A stretch of 64,000 bases of DNA from Saccharospirillaceae bacterium (GCA_021208685.1 JAJOJJ010000017.1:62001-126000), one strand, 5' to 3'. Shown: positions 13,495-24,057, counted from the first letter of the stretch. Program-made: numbers and translations. The notes: generated by a model not told the origin, from the sequence alone.

Positions 13495-13585
13495 TGTTGG
13501 CTGTGTCCGGTGACTGCGACAATTTGACGCATTAGCCAGCCTGATGCTCATTCCAGACATCAGGCTGACGCTGAATAGGAATTGT

Positions 13586-15832
13586 ATGATGTCAGCACCT
13601 GACAGCCCCCTGAAACATTATTTATGGCCTTTTTTTGTCCTGATGTTTTTTGTCCTCAGTATTTCCGTAGCAGCGGTTCCGGAAGTGGCAGCCTCAGAAA
13701 ACGGGGGACACAAAGCAGAAAATCGACAGCAGAAACGCCTGCAGGCTCATAAGCCCTCCGATAAGTCAGAAGACCCCGCACAGCAACGCCTCCGCCTTAT
13801 TCTGCCTGAGGCGACAGAGATATCGTCTCCCGAAGGTGATTTCGGTATCCGGACCATCAAAGGAAATGACCGTTTACTGGGCTATATGTTTGAAACAATC
13901 AACGTAGCCAATATTCCTGCCTACTCCGGCAAGCCGATTAATATGCAGGTTATCCTCAGTCCTGAGGCCGTTATTCTTGATGCCTGGCTGCTGGAACACC
14001 ACGAGCCAATTCTGCTGGTTGGCATTCCGGAACAGAAGCTGGTTGATTTTGGCGTAGCCTATCAGGGCATCAGGGCTGATCAGCGCGTCGTGGTTGGCAG
14101 CACCAATGATGAAAACGCTGTGACCGTTGATGCCATCACCGGTGCCACCGTTACCGTGATGGTTGTGAACGAAATCATCATGAAGGCCACTCACACAGTC
14201 GCCGCATCATTGGGACTGGTCGAAGCGCAACTGTCACAGAAACAGAAACCCGCCAATATTCTGCCGGAGGTTTACAGTAACGCCGGCTGGCAGCAGCTGA
14301 CCGGAGACGGCTCTATCCGTCGTATGCACCTGTTACGCTCCCAGGTGGACGAATCATTCAGGGGCACCGACGCCGAACAGGTGGAAAAAGCCACAGAGGA
14401 TCAGCTCAACGATACCTTTATTGATCTTTATGTTGCCTATCTGAACGCGCCAACTATTGGCCGCAACCTGTTGGGTGACAGTCAGTACCGCTTCCTGATG
14501 GAAGAGCTGAAACCCGGCGAGCACGCCATTGCTGTGCTGGCCAACGGCATGTTCTCATTCAAAGGATCAGGCTATGTGCGCGGTGGTATTTTTGACCGCA
14601 TCCAGCTGCGTCAGTTTGGTGATGTTATCTCCTTCCGCGATCTGGACCAGCAACGTCTGTACGATGTCATGGCTGACGGCGCACCGGAGTTTAAAGAAAA
14701 ATCGCTGTTTATTATCCGTGACAAAAGCCATTTTGACCCTGGCACTGACTGGACCTTTGAGTTGCTGGTACGCCGCCAGACAGGCCCGGTGGATGGCGTA
14801 TTCACCAGTTTCGAACTGGGTTATCAACTGCCCCAAACCTACTTCGAACGGCCAGCATTAACAGCCGAAGAAATGGCTGCCATTGAAGAAGCCAACCGCC
14901 CTCTGTGGCTGAACATCTGGTATCAGAAGAGTTTCCAGATCGGTGTTCTGATAACCGCTCTGGGTGTTTTGCTGGTGATTTTATTCCTGCAGGATTATTT
15001 CACCAGCAAGCCTGCATTTCTGCACTGGCTGCGCCGGGGTTATCTGTTATTTACCGTGTTCTTTATTGGCTGGTATTGCCTCGGCCAGCTGTCGGTTGTC
15101 AACGTACTGACCTTTGTTCATTCACTGATGCAGGGCTTCCGCTGGGAGCTGTTTCTCAGCGATCCCGTTATATTTATTCTCTGGGCATTTACAGCAGCCA
15201 CCATCCTGCTCTGGGGACGGGGAGTATTCTGCGGCTGGCTGTGTCCGTTCGGTGCTCTGCAGGAGCTGATTAACGAAGCCGCCCGTAAATTAAAAATCCG
15301 CCAGTACGAATTGCCCTTTGCTGTGCACGAACGCTTATGGGCCGTTAAATACATTATTTTATTGGGTTTATTCGGGCTGTCTCTGGAGTCACTTTCTACC
15401 GCAGAACGATATGCCGAAGTGGAACCCTTTAAAACCGCCATCATGCTCAAATTCAGCCGCGAATGGGGCTTTGTTTTCTACGCTGTGTTGTTGCTGGTTA
15501 TCAATATTTTTTCGCGCAAAGTCTACTGCCGTTATATCTGTCCTCTGGGTGCTGCCCTGGCAATACCAAGTAAAGCCCGCCTGTTCGACTGGCTGAAACG
15601 CCGCAAAGAATGTGGCCAGCCCTGCCAGCTCTGCGCTAATGAATGCGAGATACAGGCCATTCATCCCGATGGTCATATTAATCATAACGAATGTCACTAC
15701 TGCCTTGATTGCCAGATGACATATCACAACGATCATAAATGTCCGCCACTGGTTGCTAAACGTAAAAAACAGCAAAGAAATAAACCCGTTCCACAGCGTA
15801 TCCCGGTGGTACAGATGGATCCGCAAAACTGA
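13586..15832 (+). CDS. nosR: NosR, membrane flavo-iron-sulfur protein for N2O reductase
   Basis: A 748-residue inner-membrane protein required for nos expression and electron supply to NosZ. An N-terminal signal/membrane segment precedes a periplasmic FMN-binding domain with the flavinylation motif DAITGAT (about residue 185). Then come about six membrane segments with two CP motifs (CGWLCPFGALQE, CRYICPLGAAL) and a C-terminal cysteine-rich region (CGQPCQLCANEC, CHYCLDC) that binds 4Fe-4S clusters. The ATG pair at 13586/13589 has AGGAA upstream; the frame extends upstream to 13544 without a good ribosome site. First gene of nosRZDFYL-tatE. Confidence 0.95.
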   Translation: MMSAPDSPLKHYLWPFFVLMFFVLSISVAAVPEVAASENGGHKAENRQQKRLQAHKPSDKSEDPAQQRLRLILPEATEISSPEGDFGIRTIKGNDRLLGYMFETINVANIPAYSGKPINMQVILSPEAVILDAWLLEHHEPILLVGIPEQKLVDFGVAYQGIRADQRVVVGSTNDENAVTVDAITGATVTVMVVNEIIMKATHTVAASLGLVEAQLSQKQKPANILPEVYSNAGWQQLTGDGSIRRMHLLRSQVDESFRGTDAEQVEKATEDQLNDTFIDLYVAYLNAPTIGRNLLGDSQYRFLMEELKPGEHAIAVLANGMFSFKGSGYVRGGIFDRIQLRQFGDVISFRDLDQQRLYDVMADGAPEFKEKSLFIIRDKSHFDPGTDWTFELLVRRQTGPVDGVFTSFELGYQLPQTYFERPALTAEEMAAIEEANRPLWLNIWYQKSFQIGVLITALGVLLVILFLQDYFTSKPAFLHWLRRGYLLFTVFFIGWYCLGQLSVVNVLTFVHSLMQGFRWELFLSDPVIFILWAFTAATILLWGRGVFCGWLCPFGALQELINEAARKLKIRQYELPFAVHERLWAVKYIILLGLFGLSLESLSTAERYAEVEPFKTAIMLKFSREWGFVFYAVLLLVINIFSRKVYCRYICPLGAALAIPSKARLFDWLKRRKECGQPCQLCANECEIQAIHPDGHINHNECHYCLDCQMTYHNDHKCPPLVAKRKKQQRNKPVPQRIPVVQMDPQN

Positions 15833-15862
15833 AGAAGCCAATCTTGTTCAAGGAGATAGACC

Positions 15863-17785
15863 ATGACAGATGACAGCAATAAAAATGTACCCGGAAAAGA
15901 AAAAACCGGGCTAAGCCGCCGCGGATTTCTCGGTGCCAGTGCTCTGACTGGTGCCGGTGCGGCACTGGTCGGCGCAGCCGGCCTGGGTTCTGCAGTCATG
16001 AGCCGCGAAGCCTTTGCCGCTGCCGCCAAAGACGCCAAAAAGAAATACCATGTGGAGCCAGGTGAGCTGGACGATTACATCGGCTTCTGGAGTGGTGGTC
16101 ATCAGGGCGAAGTGCGCGTACTGGGTATTCCATCCATGCGCGAACTGATGCGGATTCCGGTATTTAATATCGACTCGGCTACCGGTTGGGGCATCACCAA
16201 CGAAAGTAAGGCCGTAATGGGTGACAGTGCAAAGTTCCTGAATGGTGACTGCCACCATCCGCACATCTCCATGAAAGATGGCAAATACGATGGCAAATAC
16301 GTTTTTATCAACGATAAAGCCAACAGCCGTGTAGCCCGTATCCGCCTGGATATTATGAAGTGTGACAAGATGCTGACCGTGCCTAATGTTCAGGCTATCC
16401 ACGGACTGCGTCTGCAGAAAGTACCGTACACTAAGTATGTGTTTGCTAATGCTGAATTTGTTATGCCACATCCGAACGATGGCAAGCATTTCGATTTGCA
16501 GGCCGATTACAGCTACACCATGTTTAACGTCATTGATGCAGAAAGCATGGAAATGGCATTTCAGATTATGGTTGACGGTAACCTGGACAACTGTGATGCC
16601 GACTACACCGGCCGCTTTGCTGCCTCTACCTGTTACAACTCAGAAAAGGCCTATGATCTGGGCGGCATGATGCGGAATGAGCGTGACTGGGTTGTGGTGT
16701 TTGATATTCAGGCTGCAGAAAAGGCCGTTAAATCCGGTAAATTCACCACTCTGGGCGACTCTAAAGTACCGGTGCTGGATGGCCGTAAAAAAGGCGACAA
16801 AGACAGCCAGTTTACCCGTTATATTCCTGTACCAAAAAACCCGCATGGCTGTAACACCTCATCCGATGGCAAGTACTTTATTGCCAACGGCAAGCTGTCA
16901 CCAACCGTATCCATGATCGAAATTGCCAAACTGCCAGACCTGTTTAACGGCAAAATCAATGATCCGCGTGACACCATTGCTGCAGAACCGGAACTGGGCC
17001 TTGGACCACTGCACACTACCTTCGATGGTCGTGGCAATGCCTACACCACACTGTTTATCGACAGTCAGGTCGTGAAGTGGAATATGGCCGATGCGGTACG
17101 TGCCTATAACGGTGAGAATGTTAATTACATCAAGCAGAAACTGGATGTGCAGTATCAACCTGGTCACATTCATGCCTCACTGTGTGAGACCAACGAAGCC
17201 GATGGCCAGTGGCTGGTTGCCTTATGCAAGTTCTCCAAAGACCGCTTCCTGCAGGTTGGCCCACTGCACCCGGAAAACGATCAGCTGATCGATATTTCCG
17301 GTGAAGAAATGAAACTGGTACACGACGGCCCAACCTTCGCAGAACCGCATGACTGCACCATGGCGCGCCGTGATCAGATCCGCACCCGGAAAATCTGGAA
17401 GCGGGATGACCCGTTCTTTGCCGCTACTGTTGCCATGGCGAAAAAAGATGGCATTACCCTGGAGTCTGATAACAAGGTTATCCGTGATGGCAATAAAGTC
17501 CGGGTTTACATGACCTCAGTAGCGCCGGCTTACGGCATTAACGAGTTCAAAGTGAAACAAGGCGATGAGGTTACCGTAATCATCACCAACCTGGACCAGA
17601 TTGAAGACGTTACCCACGGTTTCTGTATGGTGAACCATGGTGTCTCGATGGAAATCAGCCCACAGCAAACTGCGTCAGTTACCTTTGTGGCCGACAAAGT
17701 GGGAATGCACTGGTACTACTGCAACTGGTTCTGCCATGCTCTGCATATGGAGATGGTAGGTCGAATGCTGGTTGAACCGGCCTGA
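15863..17785 (+). CDS. nosZ: NosZ, nitrous oxide reductase (clade I, Tat-exported)
   Basis: A 640-residue copper enzyme reducing N2O to N2 in the periplasm. A twin-arginine signal (SRRGFLG, residues 18-24) marks the Tat-dependent, clade I type. The seven-bladed propeller has the CuZ histidine segments (DCHHPHISM; PGHIHASL; EPHDCTM). The cupredoxin domain at the end has the CuA motif with Cys620, Cys624, His628 and Met631 (YYCNWFCHALHMEM). Length is typical. The ATG at 15863 has AAGGAGA upstream. It follows nosR by 30 bases; a GC-rich stem-loop separates it from nosD. Confidence 0.97.
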   Translation: MTDDSNKNVPGKEKTGLSRRGFLGASALTGAGAALVGAAGLGSAVMSREAFAAAAKDAKKKYHVEPGELDDYIGFWSGGHQGEVRVLGIPSMRELMRIPVFNIDSATGWGITNESKAVMGDSAKFLNGDCHHPHISMKDGKYDGKYVFINDKANSRVARIRLDIMKCDKMLTVPNVQAIHGLRLQKVPYTKYVFANAEFVMPHPNDGKHFDLQADYSYTMFNVIDAESMEMAFQIMVDGNLDNCDADYTGRFAASTCYNSEKAYDLGGMMRNERDWVVVFDIQAAEKAVKSGKFTTLGDSKVPVLDGRKKGDKDSQFTRYIPVPKNPHGCNTSSDGKYFIANGKLSPTVSMIEIAKLPDLFNGKINDPRDTIAAEPELGLGPLHTTFDGRGNAYTTLFIDSQVVKWNMADAVRAYNGENVNYIKQKLDVQYQPGHIHASLCETNEADGQWLVALCKFSKDRFLQVGPLHPENDQLIDISGEEMKLVHDGPTFAEPHDCTMARRDQIRTRKIWKRDDPFFAATVAMAKKDGITLESDNKVIRDGNKVRVYMTSVAPAYGINEFKVKQGDEVTVIITNLDQIEDVTHGFCMVNHGVSMEISPQQTASVTFVADKVGMHWYYCNWFCHALHMEMVGRMLVEPA

Positions 17786-17791
17786 TTGGCT

Positions 17792-17817
17792 GGCGGCGGG
17801 CAGTGATGCCCGCCGCC
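17792..17817 (+). terminator. GC-rich stem-loop between nosZ and nosD
   Basis: GGCGGCGGGC (17792-17801) pairs perfectly with GCCCGCCGCC (17808-17817) around a six-base loop, 7 bases after the nosZ stop. There is no U-tract. It may stabilise the 3' end of the nosRZ message or attenuate read-through, giving more NosZ than maturation proteins. The GTG/ATG codons at 17803 and 17806 lie in the loop, which argues against them as nosD starts. Confidence 0.55.
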
Positions 17818-17838
17818 CCTCCACAACTGCGGGACACT

Positions 17839-19083
17839 ATGATCCTTTCTGTCTTTTTTTTACTGCTGCTGACCAGTGCTGGTGCGCAGGCACAATATCA
17901 GACATTACCCCTGCAACCGCAGGGGGGTATTCTGGTTTTACCCGCCGGTCACTATCAGGGAAATTTTCTGATTGATCAGCCCGGCCACATCCGCTGTGCA
18001 GCCAACGCCGTTATCGACGCCGGAGCGCAGGGCCATGCGGTGAAAATTATCGCCGCCGAAGTCAGCCTTGAAGGCTGCCATATTATTAACTGGGGACGTA
18101 ATCTCACCGACATGGATTCAGCCATATTTGTTGCTGCCCGGGCCGACCATGTACGTCTGCTGAATAATCATCTGCAAGGGGCCGGATTCGGTATCTGGGC
18201 TGATACCAGTAATCATATTGAAATTCACAATAATCTCATTGAGGGTGACAACAGCATCCGCTCTCAGGATCGCGGCAATGGTATCCATTTATTTTCAGTC
18301 CGTCAGGCCAGTGTGACCGACAACGTTATCCGCCATACCCGCGATGGTATTTATATCGACACCTCCAATCACAACACCCTGACCGGCAATGTACTGGAGG
18401 ATTTACGCTACGGCATTCACTACATGTTTTCCAATAATAATGTGGTTCATAGAAACATTACCCGCCGTACCCGAACCGGCTATGCACTTATGCAAAGCCG
18501 TAGCCTGGATGTTCGTAACAATATTTCTGAAAATGACCAGAACTACGGCATCCTGATGAACTACATCACCTACTCCACCATCAGCAACAACAGAGTGCAG
18601 GGGGTGATCAGCGGCAGCACTGGTGACAGTATGATTCAGGGAGCCGAGGGTAAGGCGCTGTTTATGTACAACTCCGTATTCAACACCATCAGCCACAACT
18701 ACTTTGCCGACAGTGTGATGGGTATTCACCTGACCGCCGGCTCTGAAGACAATAAAATCTTTGGCAATGCCTTTATCGCTAATCAACAGCAAGTTAAATA
18801 TGTCGCAACCCGAACTCAGGAGTGGTCTGAAAATGGTCGCGGAAATTACTGGAGCGATTACCTTGGCTGGGATCGGAATGTCGATGATATCGGCGATCTG
18901 ATTTACGAACCAAACGACAATATCGACCGCTTACTGTGGCTTTATCCACAAATGCGTTTATTGCTGAACAGCCCGGCCATTGAATTACTGCGCTGGGTAC
19001 AGCAAGCGTTTCCGGTCGTTAAATCCCCTGGCGTGCGGGACAGCTTTCCCCTGATGCGCCCACCGCTGACAGAGGCGCATTAA
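17839..19083 (+). CDS. nosD: NosD, periplasmic copper-site maturation protein
   Basis: 414 residues from the chosen ATG: a signal peptide (MILSVFF..., cleaved after AGAQA) and then a right-handed beta-helix of repeated NxIxxN-type turns ([44 protein letters not shown]). NosD works with the NosFY ABC transporter to assemble the CuZ cluster of NosZ. The start at 17839 is preferred because the frame's earlier GTG/ATG (17803/17806) sits inside a strong hairpin and adds 12 residues ahead of the signal peptide. Two bases separate its stop from nosF. Confidence 0.93.
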   Translation: MILSVFFLLLLTSAGAQAQYQTLPLQPQGGILVLPAGHYQGNFLIDQPGHIRCAANAVIDAGAQGHAVKIIAAEVSLEGCHIINWGRNLTDMDSAIFVAARADHVRLLNNHLQGAGFGIWADTSNHIEIHNNLIEGDNSIRSQDRGNGIHLFSVRQASVTDNVIRHTRDGIYIDTSNHNTLTGNVLEDLRYGIHYMFSNNNVVHRNITRRTRTGYALMQSRSLDVRNNISENDQNYGILMNYITYSTISNNRVQGVISGSTGDSMIQGAEGKALFMYNSVFNTISHNYFADSVMGIHLTAGSEDNKIFGNAFIANQQQVKYVATRTQEWSENGRGNYWSDYLGWDRNVDDIGDLIYEPNDNIDRLLWLYPQMRLLLNSPAIELLRWVQQAFPVVKSPGVRDSFPLMRPPLTEAH

Positions 19084-19084
19084 A

Positions 19085-19999
19085 ATGAACCTGGTAGAAC
19101 TGCAGAATGTCAGTCTTGCTTATGGCCGGATGGAGGTTATAAAAAACCTTTCTCTGCATCTGGCAGAAGGTGAAGTACTTGGTTTGTTCGGCCATAACGG
19201 TGCCGGCAAAACAACCACTATGAAAATGATCCTCGGTCTGCTCGCGCCCGGCAGCGGCCATGTTCAGGTATTTGGTAATACACCGGATCATACCGAAGTC
19301 CGTAAGCGGCTTGGTTATTTACCGGAAAACGTTATGTTTTATCCGCAATTAAGCGGACAGGAAACACTGACTTATTTTGCCCGTCTGAAAAGTGCAGATA
19401 CCCATCAGGTCGGAGAATTACTGGAAAAAGTCGGGCTGACCCATGCCGCCACACGTAAAGTAAAAACCTATTCCAAAGGTATGCGTCAGCGGTTGGGTCT
19501 GGCTCAGGCACTGCTGGCAAATCCACGTCTGTTATTACTGGACGAGCCGACCGTCGGTCTTGACCCGGTAGCCACGCAGGAACTTTATCAATTGCTGAAC
19601 GAGCTGCGTCAGAACGGCACCGGCATTATTCTCTGTTCGCACGTATTACCCGGTGTTGAACCTTATATCAGCCGCGCCGCCATTCTTGCCGGAGGTCAGT
19701 TACAGGCCGTCGGTACCCTGAGTGAATTACGCCGTCAGGTAGCACTGCCTACGCGCATTCGCCTTGGCAGCCTCTCGGAACCGGAGCACTGGCAAACCCG
19801 GTTATCCGGCCTCGGCTTCGATTCCCGCTGTATTGGCCGCGATGCTCTTGAAGTTTTAACTCACAATGGCGCCCGCCGGGAGTTACTTAACACCCTGATA
19901 AACAGCAGCGGAGCCGCCGATCTGGAGGTCAGCCCGCCGTCTCTCGACGATCTGTACCGCCATTTTGCGGTCGTTCCGGCACAGGAGAAATCGCAATGA
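19085..19999 (+). CDS. nosF: NosF, ABC transporter ATPase for NosZ maturation
   Basis: A 304-residue cytoplasmic ATPase. Walker A GHNGAGKT is at 36-43, an ABC signature [16 protein letters not shown] near 130, and Walker [14 protein letters not shown]. The C-terminal 90 residues are the variable domain seen in exporter-type ATPases. It pairs with NosY to energise the NosD complex, moving a sulfur or other species for CuZ. Its stop region overlaps the nosY start by 4 bases. Confidence 0.94.
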   Translation: MNLVELQNVSLAYGRMEVIKNLSLHLAEGEVLGLFGHNGAGKTTTMKMILGLLAPGSGHVQVFGNTPDHTEVRKRLGYLPENVMFYPQLSGQETLTYFARLKSADTHQVGELLEKVGLTHAATRKVKTYSKGMRQRLGLAQALLANPRLLLLDEPTVGLDPVATQELYQLLNELRQNGTGIILCSHVLPGVEPYISRAAILAGGQLQAVGTLSELRRQVALPTRIRLGSLSEPEHWQTRLSGLGFDSRCIGRDALEVLTHNGARRELLNTLINSSGAADLEVSPPSLDDLYRHFAVVPAQEKSQ

Positions 20000-20826
20000 T
20001 GCAAGTCTGGAATATCGCCATTAAAGAGCTGAATGATGGCCTGCGTAACCGCTGGCTGCTGGCCATCAGTCTGTTGTTTGCCATTCTCGCTGCGGGTATT
20101 GCCTGGCTCGGCTCAGCCGCCGCCGGCCAGGTGGGTTTCAGTTCCATTCCGGCAACCATTGCCAGTCTGGCCAGCCTGGCAACATTTCTGGTTCCGCTGA
20201 TTGCTCTGCTGCTTGCTTACGATGCCATCGTGGGTGAAGAAGAAGGCGGAACCCTGCTGTTATTGCTGACCTACCCGCTCAGCCGCGGGCAGTTACTGCT
20301 GGGAAAATTTATCGGCCACGGGCTGATTCTTGCGCTCGCCACCTCTATTGGTTTTGGCAGTGCCGCCGTCGCCATTGCATTATTGGTCAGCGATCTGGAT
20401 ATCTGGCTTCTGATTCAATCGTTCTCACGGTTTATTTTTTCAGCCACGTTACTGGGCTGGGTATTCCTTGCTTTGGCCTATTTTCTCAGCAGCAAAGCCA
20501 GCGAAAAATCCACCGCAGCCGGCCTCGCGCTTGGTGTGTGGTTTCTGTTTGTGCTGGTGTTTGATCTCAGTCTGCTGGCATTGCTGGTCTTCAGTAAAGG
20601 ACAGCTGAACCCTGACCTGCTGCCATGGCTTTTACTGCTTAATCCCACCGATATATTCCGGCAAATAAACCTGTCCGGTCTTGGCGACAGCAGTGCAATG
20701 AACGGGGTTATGGCCCTGGGGCGGGATTTACCCATCAGTAATCCTGAACTGTGGATCTCATTATTTATCTGGCTGATTTTCAGCCTGGGTATTGCTCATT
20801 TCACCTTACGCCGCCGTGCGATTTAA
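19996..20826 (+). CDS. nosY: NosY, ABC permease for NosZ maturation
   Basis: A 276-residue membrane protein with about six membrane segments. Typical NosY features are [19 protein letters not shown] at the N-terminus, [21 protein letters not shown] after the second helix, and [14 protein letters not shown] in the C-terminal part. It forms the membrane part of the NosFY transporter that serves NosD. It overlaps nosF by 4 bases and precedes nosL by 18. Confidence 0.93.
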   Translation: MMQVWNIAIKELNDGLRNRWLLAISLLFAILAAGIAWLGSAAAGQVGFSSIPATIASLASLATFLVPLIALLLAYDAIVGEEEGGTLLLLLTYPLSRGQLLLGKFIGHGLILALATSIGFGSAAVAIALLVSDLDIWLLIQSFSRFIFSATLLGWVFLALAYFLSSKASEKSTAAGLALGVWFLFVLVFDLSLLALLVFSKGQLNPDLLPWLLLLNPTDIFRQINLSGLGDSSAMNGVMALGRDLPISNPELWISLFIWLIFSLGIAHFTLRRRAI

Positions 20827-20844
20827 TTTTAAAAAGGATAGTTT

Positions 20845-21393
20845 ATGAAAAAAGTATGCTCTTTCATTTCTGTTGTCACCCTGATGCTCAGTGCCTTGTT
20901 GGCCGGTTGCAGCCAGCCCACCAACAGTGAAACCACGAAGCAGTCACCTGTCGCCTTTCATTCCTCAGATGAATGCCACGTGTGCGGCATGGCCATCACC
21001 CGCTTTCCCGGTCCCAAGGGCGAAGCGATAACCGGCAGCGGTAAAATCAGAAAATTCTGCTCATCCGCCGAAATGCTGCACTGGTGGCTACAGCCTGAGA
21101 ATCAGGTTCAGAACATGACGCTATACGTTCACGATATGAGCCTCAGTGATTGGAATAAACCGGATGATGCCCATCTGATTGATGCTATGCAGGCATTTTA
21201 TGTTGCTGCACCCGATATGGCAGGTGCAATGGGCACGCCAATAGCCAGTTTTGCTGATAAAGAAAGCGCAGAAATATTTGCCTCTGACAGAAAGACCAGC
21301 GTGATGACATTCAGCCAGTTAAAAGACGCACTGCTGCAGCATCAGCAAATGATGGGCGACAACCATTCCGAAGATCACAGCATGCACCATTAA
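20845..21393 (+). CDS. nosL: NosL, copper-binding lipoprotein
   Basis: A 182-residue lipoprotein. The signal peptide ends in the lipobox LLAGC (Cys at about residue 22), and the conserved NosL copper motif CHVCGMAI follows near residue 47. NosL delivers Cu(I) to apo-NosZ through the NosD complex. The C-terminus is His/Met-rich ([17 protein letters not shown]), longer than in some homologues and possibly an extra copper-binding tail. AAAGGA lies upstream of the ATG. Confidence 0.94.
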   Translation: MKKVCSFISVVTLMLSALLAGCSQPTNSETTKQSPVAFHSSDECHVCGMAITRFPGPKGEAITGSGKIRKFCSSAEMLHWWLQPENQVQNMTLYVHDMSLSDWNKPDDAHLIDAMQAFYVAAPDMAGAMGTPIASFADKESAEIFASDRKTSVMTFSQLKDALLQHQQMMGDNHSEDHSMHH

Positions 21394-21406
21394 GGCGGTA
21401 CGTATT

Positions 21407-21562
21407 ATGGGAATAAGTCCATGGCAGTTACTGATCGTACTGCTGATTGTACTTGTATTATTTGGCAGTAAACGGCTGCGCTCTCTGGGAGGTGATCTTG
21501 GTGGTGCGATCCGGGATTTTCGTAAAGCCGCCGACAAACAACCCGGGGATAACGAGCAATAA
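21407..21562 (+). CDS. tatE: TatA/TatE-like twin-arginine translocase subunit
   Basis: A 51-residue protein beginning [20 protein letters not shown], then the amphipathic region [21 protein letters not shown] and a charged tail. This is the TatA/E pattern: short N-terminus, one membrane helix, FGxxxLxxLG hinge, amphipathic helix. In Pseudomonas stutzeri a tatE gene ends the nos operon, and NosZ needs Tat export. It follows nosL by 13 bases with GGCGG upstream. It is shorter than chromosomal TatA. Confidence 0.88.
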   Translation: MGISPWQLLIVLLIVLVLFGSKRLRSLGGDLGGAIRDFRKAADKQPGDNEQ

Positions 21563-21578
21563 TCCAGGCCTATCCGGA

Positions 21579-21626
21579 TGCCGGCAGGCAGCTTCTGAAA
21601 ATATCTAAAAAGCTGCTATGCCGGCA
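21579..21626. terminator. Stem-loop between tatE and mogA (convergent)
   Basis: TGCCGGCAGGCAGCTT (21579-21594) pairs, with a small bulge, with AAGCTGCTATGCCGGCA (21610-21626). It lies between the 3' ends of the plus-strand nos operon and the minus-strand mogA. No clean U-tract follows on plus; on minus a run of U precedes it. It may serve both transcripts. Confidence 0.5.
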
Positions 21627-21643
21627 CAAAAAACAGAAAATAA

Positions 21644-22177
21644 TCAGCTCGCCGGACGGAAAATACTGATGACCTCCGGATTACAATCCAGATAGGGCCC
21701 ATCCATAAGATCAATACAGTAGGGTACAGCGGGAAATACCGCATCCAGACACTGGCGTATTGCTTTCGGCTTGCCCGGCAGATTAATAATTAATGATTGT
21801 TTTCTGAGTCCGGCCGTCTGCCGTGAAAGAATGGCGGTAGGCACATACTTCAGAGACTCCATACGCATCAGCTCACCAAACCCCGGCATCATACGATCAC
21901 AGACCGCCTCGGTTGCCTCCGGCGTCACATCACGCAGAGCCGGCCCTGTACCTCCGGTAGTAATTACCAGACAGCATTTTTCCTCATCCACCAGCTCACG
22001 CAACGCCGTTTCAATCAATGGACGTTCATCAGCGATCAGTCTATAAACCGGTTGCCAGTCGGAAACTAGATAATCGTTAAGTGTGCTTTCGATTGCCTTG
22101 CCAGAAAGGTCTTCATAAATTCCTGCACTGGCGCGGTCGCTGACGGTCAGGATACCGATATGGGCCTTTTCAAACAT
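21644..22177 (-). CDS. mogA: MogA, molybdopterin adenylyltransferase
   Basis: A 177-residue enzyme that adenylylates molybdopterin before molybdate insertion by MoeA. MogA/MoaB fold motifs: IGILTVSDRASAGIYED, LVITTGGTGPALRDVTPEAT, MPGFGELMRMESLKYVPTAILSR, IINLPGKPKAIRQCLDAV and PYCIDLMDGPYLDCNPEV, close to enterobacterial MogA throughout. The start at ATG 22177 (MFEKAHIG) has GGGGAT upstream; the frame runs on to 22204 without a reason to use it. It stands alone, away from the moa cluster, and is divergent from nhaB. With moaB at 37952 the window has both members of the family. Confidence 0.92.
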   Translation of the reverse strand: MFEKAHIGILTVSDRASAGIYEDLSGKAIESTLNDYLVSDWQPVYRLIADERPLIETALRELVDEEKCCLVITTGGTGPALRDVTPEATEAVCDRMMPGFGELMRMESLKYVPTAILSRQTAGLRKQSLIINLPGKPKAIRQCLDAVFPAVPYCIDLMDGPYLDCNPEVISIFRPAS

Positions 22178-22392
22178 TAAATATCCCCAACAAATAAAAT
22201 TCACGATTATCTTACTGCACTATTCAATATTTTTTACAGCATTCGCAGCATTTTCTGAGGATTCTCCGAATAATTCTGCCCTTAATTGTCTGGAATCTAT
22301 CCATTATGGGTAGTTGTAGCTTGCCTCCTTCAGTGTGACAATTTTCTCACCCAGATACCGATAATTAGTGAATCTTTTCTCCGGAACGACTG

Positions 22393-22407
22393 CATACAAC
22401 TTGTATG
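22393..22407. promoter_or_regulatory. Palindrome upstream of nhaB, possible operator
   Basis: CATACAACTTGTATG is a perfect 7-1-7 palindrome 50 bases before the nhaB start, in the 280-base region divergent with mogA. Its TTGTATG arms resemble operators of dimeric GntR-type repressors. No matching regulator gene is adjacent. The same region has a single NarL-like heptamer (ATGGGTA, 22306-22312). Confidence 0.35.
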
Positions 22408-22457
22408 AGCGGGCTACTAATTTCTGAGGAAAAGCGCACTCTCCGAACAGGGCTCCT

Positions 22458-23969
22458 ATGCATAAATCAATCACCATAAGTAATGCCTTTGCGCAGAACT
22501 TTCTTGGCCAGTCACCCGACTGGTACAAACGTACTATCATAGCCTTTCTGCTGCTCAATCCGCTCTGTCTGTGGCTGGCTGGCCCGGCACTGACCGGCTG
22601 GTTGCTGATTGCGGAATTTATTTTTACCCTCGCCATGGCATTAAAATGCTACCCGCTGCTGCCGGGTGGTCTGCTGGCCATCGAGGCGTTACTGCTGGGG
22701 CTGGCGACACCCGAGGTGCTGTATGCCGAAGTAGAGCACAACCTGCCGGTGATTCTGCTGCTGATGTTTATGGTGGCGGGTATTTATTTTATGAAAAACC
22801 TGCTGCTGGTGGCCTTTACCAATATTCTGGTGCGCATCCGTTCCAAATATCTGCTGGCGTTAACCTTCAGTCTGACCGCAGCATTTTTGTCTGCCTTCCT
22901 TGACGCCCTGACCGTTACCGCCGTGATTATCAGCGTGGCGGTGGGATTTTATTCGGTTTACCACAAAGTGGCTTCCGGCAAGGGGTATCAACAGGCTGAT
23001 CATAACCATGGCAACGACCATGATGTAACCGATCTGCACCGCAATGATCTGGATACCTTCCGTGCTTTTTTACGCAGTCTGCTGATGCACGGTGCTGTAG
23101 GTACCGCACTGGGCGGCGTGTGCACCATGGTGGGCGAGCCGCAGAATCTGCTGGTTGCCAAGGTTGCCGGTTGGGACTTTATTACTTTTTTTAAGCTGAT
23201 GTCACCAATCTCCATGCCGGTATTGGCCGCCGGATTAATTACCTGTGTACTGCTGGAAAAACTGCGCTGGTTTGGTTATGGCGCACGTCTGCCACTCCCG
23301 GTTCTGACGGTATTGCAGGAATTTGCCGATGCTGAAAAAGCCCGCCGCAACAAATCGCAACAGGCCGCACTGATTATTCAGATGATTGCCGCCGTGATTC
23401 TGGTGTTCGGCCTGGCCTTTCATATTGCCGAAGTCGGCCTGATCGGCTTGCTGGTGATTATTCTGATTGCCGCCATGAACGGGGTCACTGATGAGCATCA
23501 GATTGGTAAAGCCTTCACCGAAGCCCTGCCCTTTACCGCCCTGCTGGTAGTGTTTTTTGCCATTGTTGCCGTCATCCATGAACAGCATCTGTTCAGCCCG
23601 GTTATTCACTGGGTACTGAGCCTGCCGCAGGAACAGCAACCGGGCATGTTCTTTATTGCCAACGGCCTGCTGTCGATGATCAGTGATAACGTCTTTGTTG
23701 CTACCGTGTATATCTCCGAAGTGCAGAAAGCGTTGCTTGATGGCGCGATTACCCGCCAGCATTTCGACCATCTGGCCATTGCCATTAATACCGGCACCAA
23801 CCTGCCCAGCGTTGCCACGCCTAATGGTCAGGCCGCCTTTCTGTTTCTGCTGACCTCGGCCATTGCCCCGCTGGTACGGTTGTCATATGGCCGCATGGTC
23901 ATTATGGCGTTGCCTTACACCATCGTGATGTCCGGCATTGGCCTGGCCGCCGTCGTTTATCTGCTGTAA
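22458..23969 (+). CDS. nhaB: NhaB, Na+/H+ antiporter
   Basis: A 503-residue integral membrane protein with about 12 segments. NhaB features: [14 protein letters not shown] near the N-terminus, [28 protein letters not shown], a [21 protein letters not shown] segment, a [14 protein letters not shown] loop and [22 protein letters not shown]. It exchanges Na+ for H+ at the inner membrane, in keeping with a marine host. It has no evident link to denitrification. The following TonB gene starts about 107 bases later behind its own Fur-like box. Confidence 0.93.
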   Translation: MHKSITISNAFAQNFLGQSPDWYKRTIIAFLLLNPLCLWLAGPALTGWLLIAEFIFTLAMALKCYPLLPGGLLAIEALLLGLATPEVLYAEVEHNLPVILLLMFMVAGIYFMKNLLLVAFTNILVRIRSKYLLALTFSLTAAFLSAFLDALTVTAVIISVAVGFYSVYHKVASGKGYQQADHNHGNDHDVTDLHRNDLDTFRAFLRSLLMHGAVGTALGGVCTMVGEPQNLLVAKVAGWDFITFFKLMSPISMPVLAAGLITCVLLEKLRWFGYGARLPLPVLTVLQEFADAEKARRNKSQQAALIIQMIAAVILVFGLAFHIAEVGLIGLLVIILIAAMNGVTDEHQIGKAFTEALPFTALLVVFFAIVAVIHEQHLFSPVIHWVLSLPQEQQPGMFFIANGLLSMISDNVFVATVYISEVQKALLDGAITRQHFDHLAIAINTGTNLPSVATPNGQAAFLFLLTSAIAPLVRLSYGRMVIMALPYTIVMSGIGLAAVVYLL

Positions 23970-24038
23970 ACGCCACACCTTCGGTATCACCTATCCGATA
24001 TATACCTCCATGGGAATATATCGGATGCTAATGTTTTC

Positions 24039-24057
24039 GATAATAATTCTCATGTAT
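24039..24057. promoter_or_regulatory. Fur-like box upstream of second TonB receptor
   Basis: GATAATAATTCTCATGTAT matches the 19-base Fur consensus at about 12 positions, including the intact GATAAT. It ends 19 bases before the receptor ATG, overlapping where RNA polymerase or the ribosome would act. It predicts derepression of the TonB-ABC-NnrS cassette in iron limitation; a related regulator such as Zur is also possible. Confidence 0.5.

Larger units (their letters stand above)
12490..13585. other. Gene-poor gap between nirS and nosR
   Basis: About 1.1 kb with no convincing coding sequence. It contains the nirS terminator, a 26-bp perfect AT palindrome (12815-12840), a 55-bp inverted repeat (13225-13279), and the nos control sites (13459-13494). 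A plus-strand open stretch at about 12888-13050 encodes a peptide beginning KYRSRFQIEG, a phrase reminiscent of IS4-type transposase C-termini, but it decays at once, so at most a transposon relic. In many denitrifiers heme d1 genes follow nirS; here the space holds none. Confidence 0.6.
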
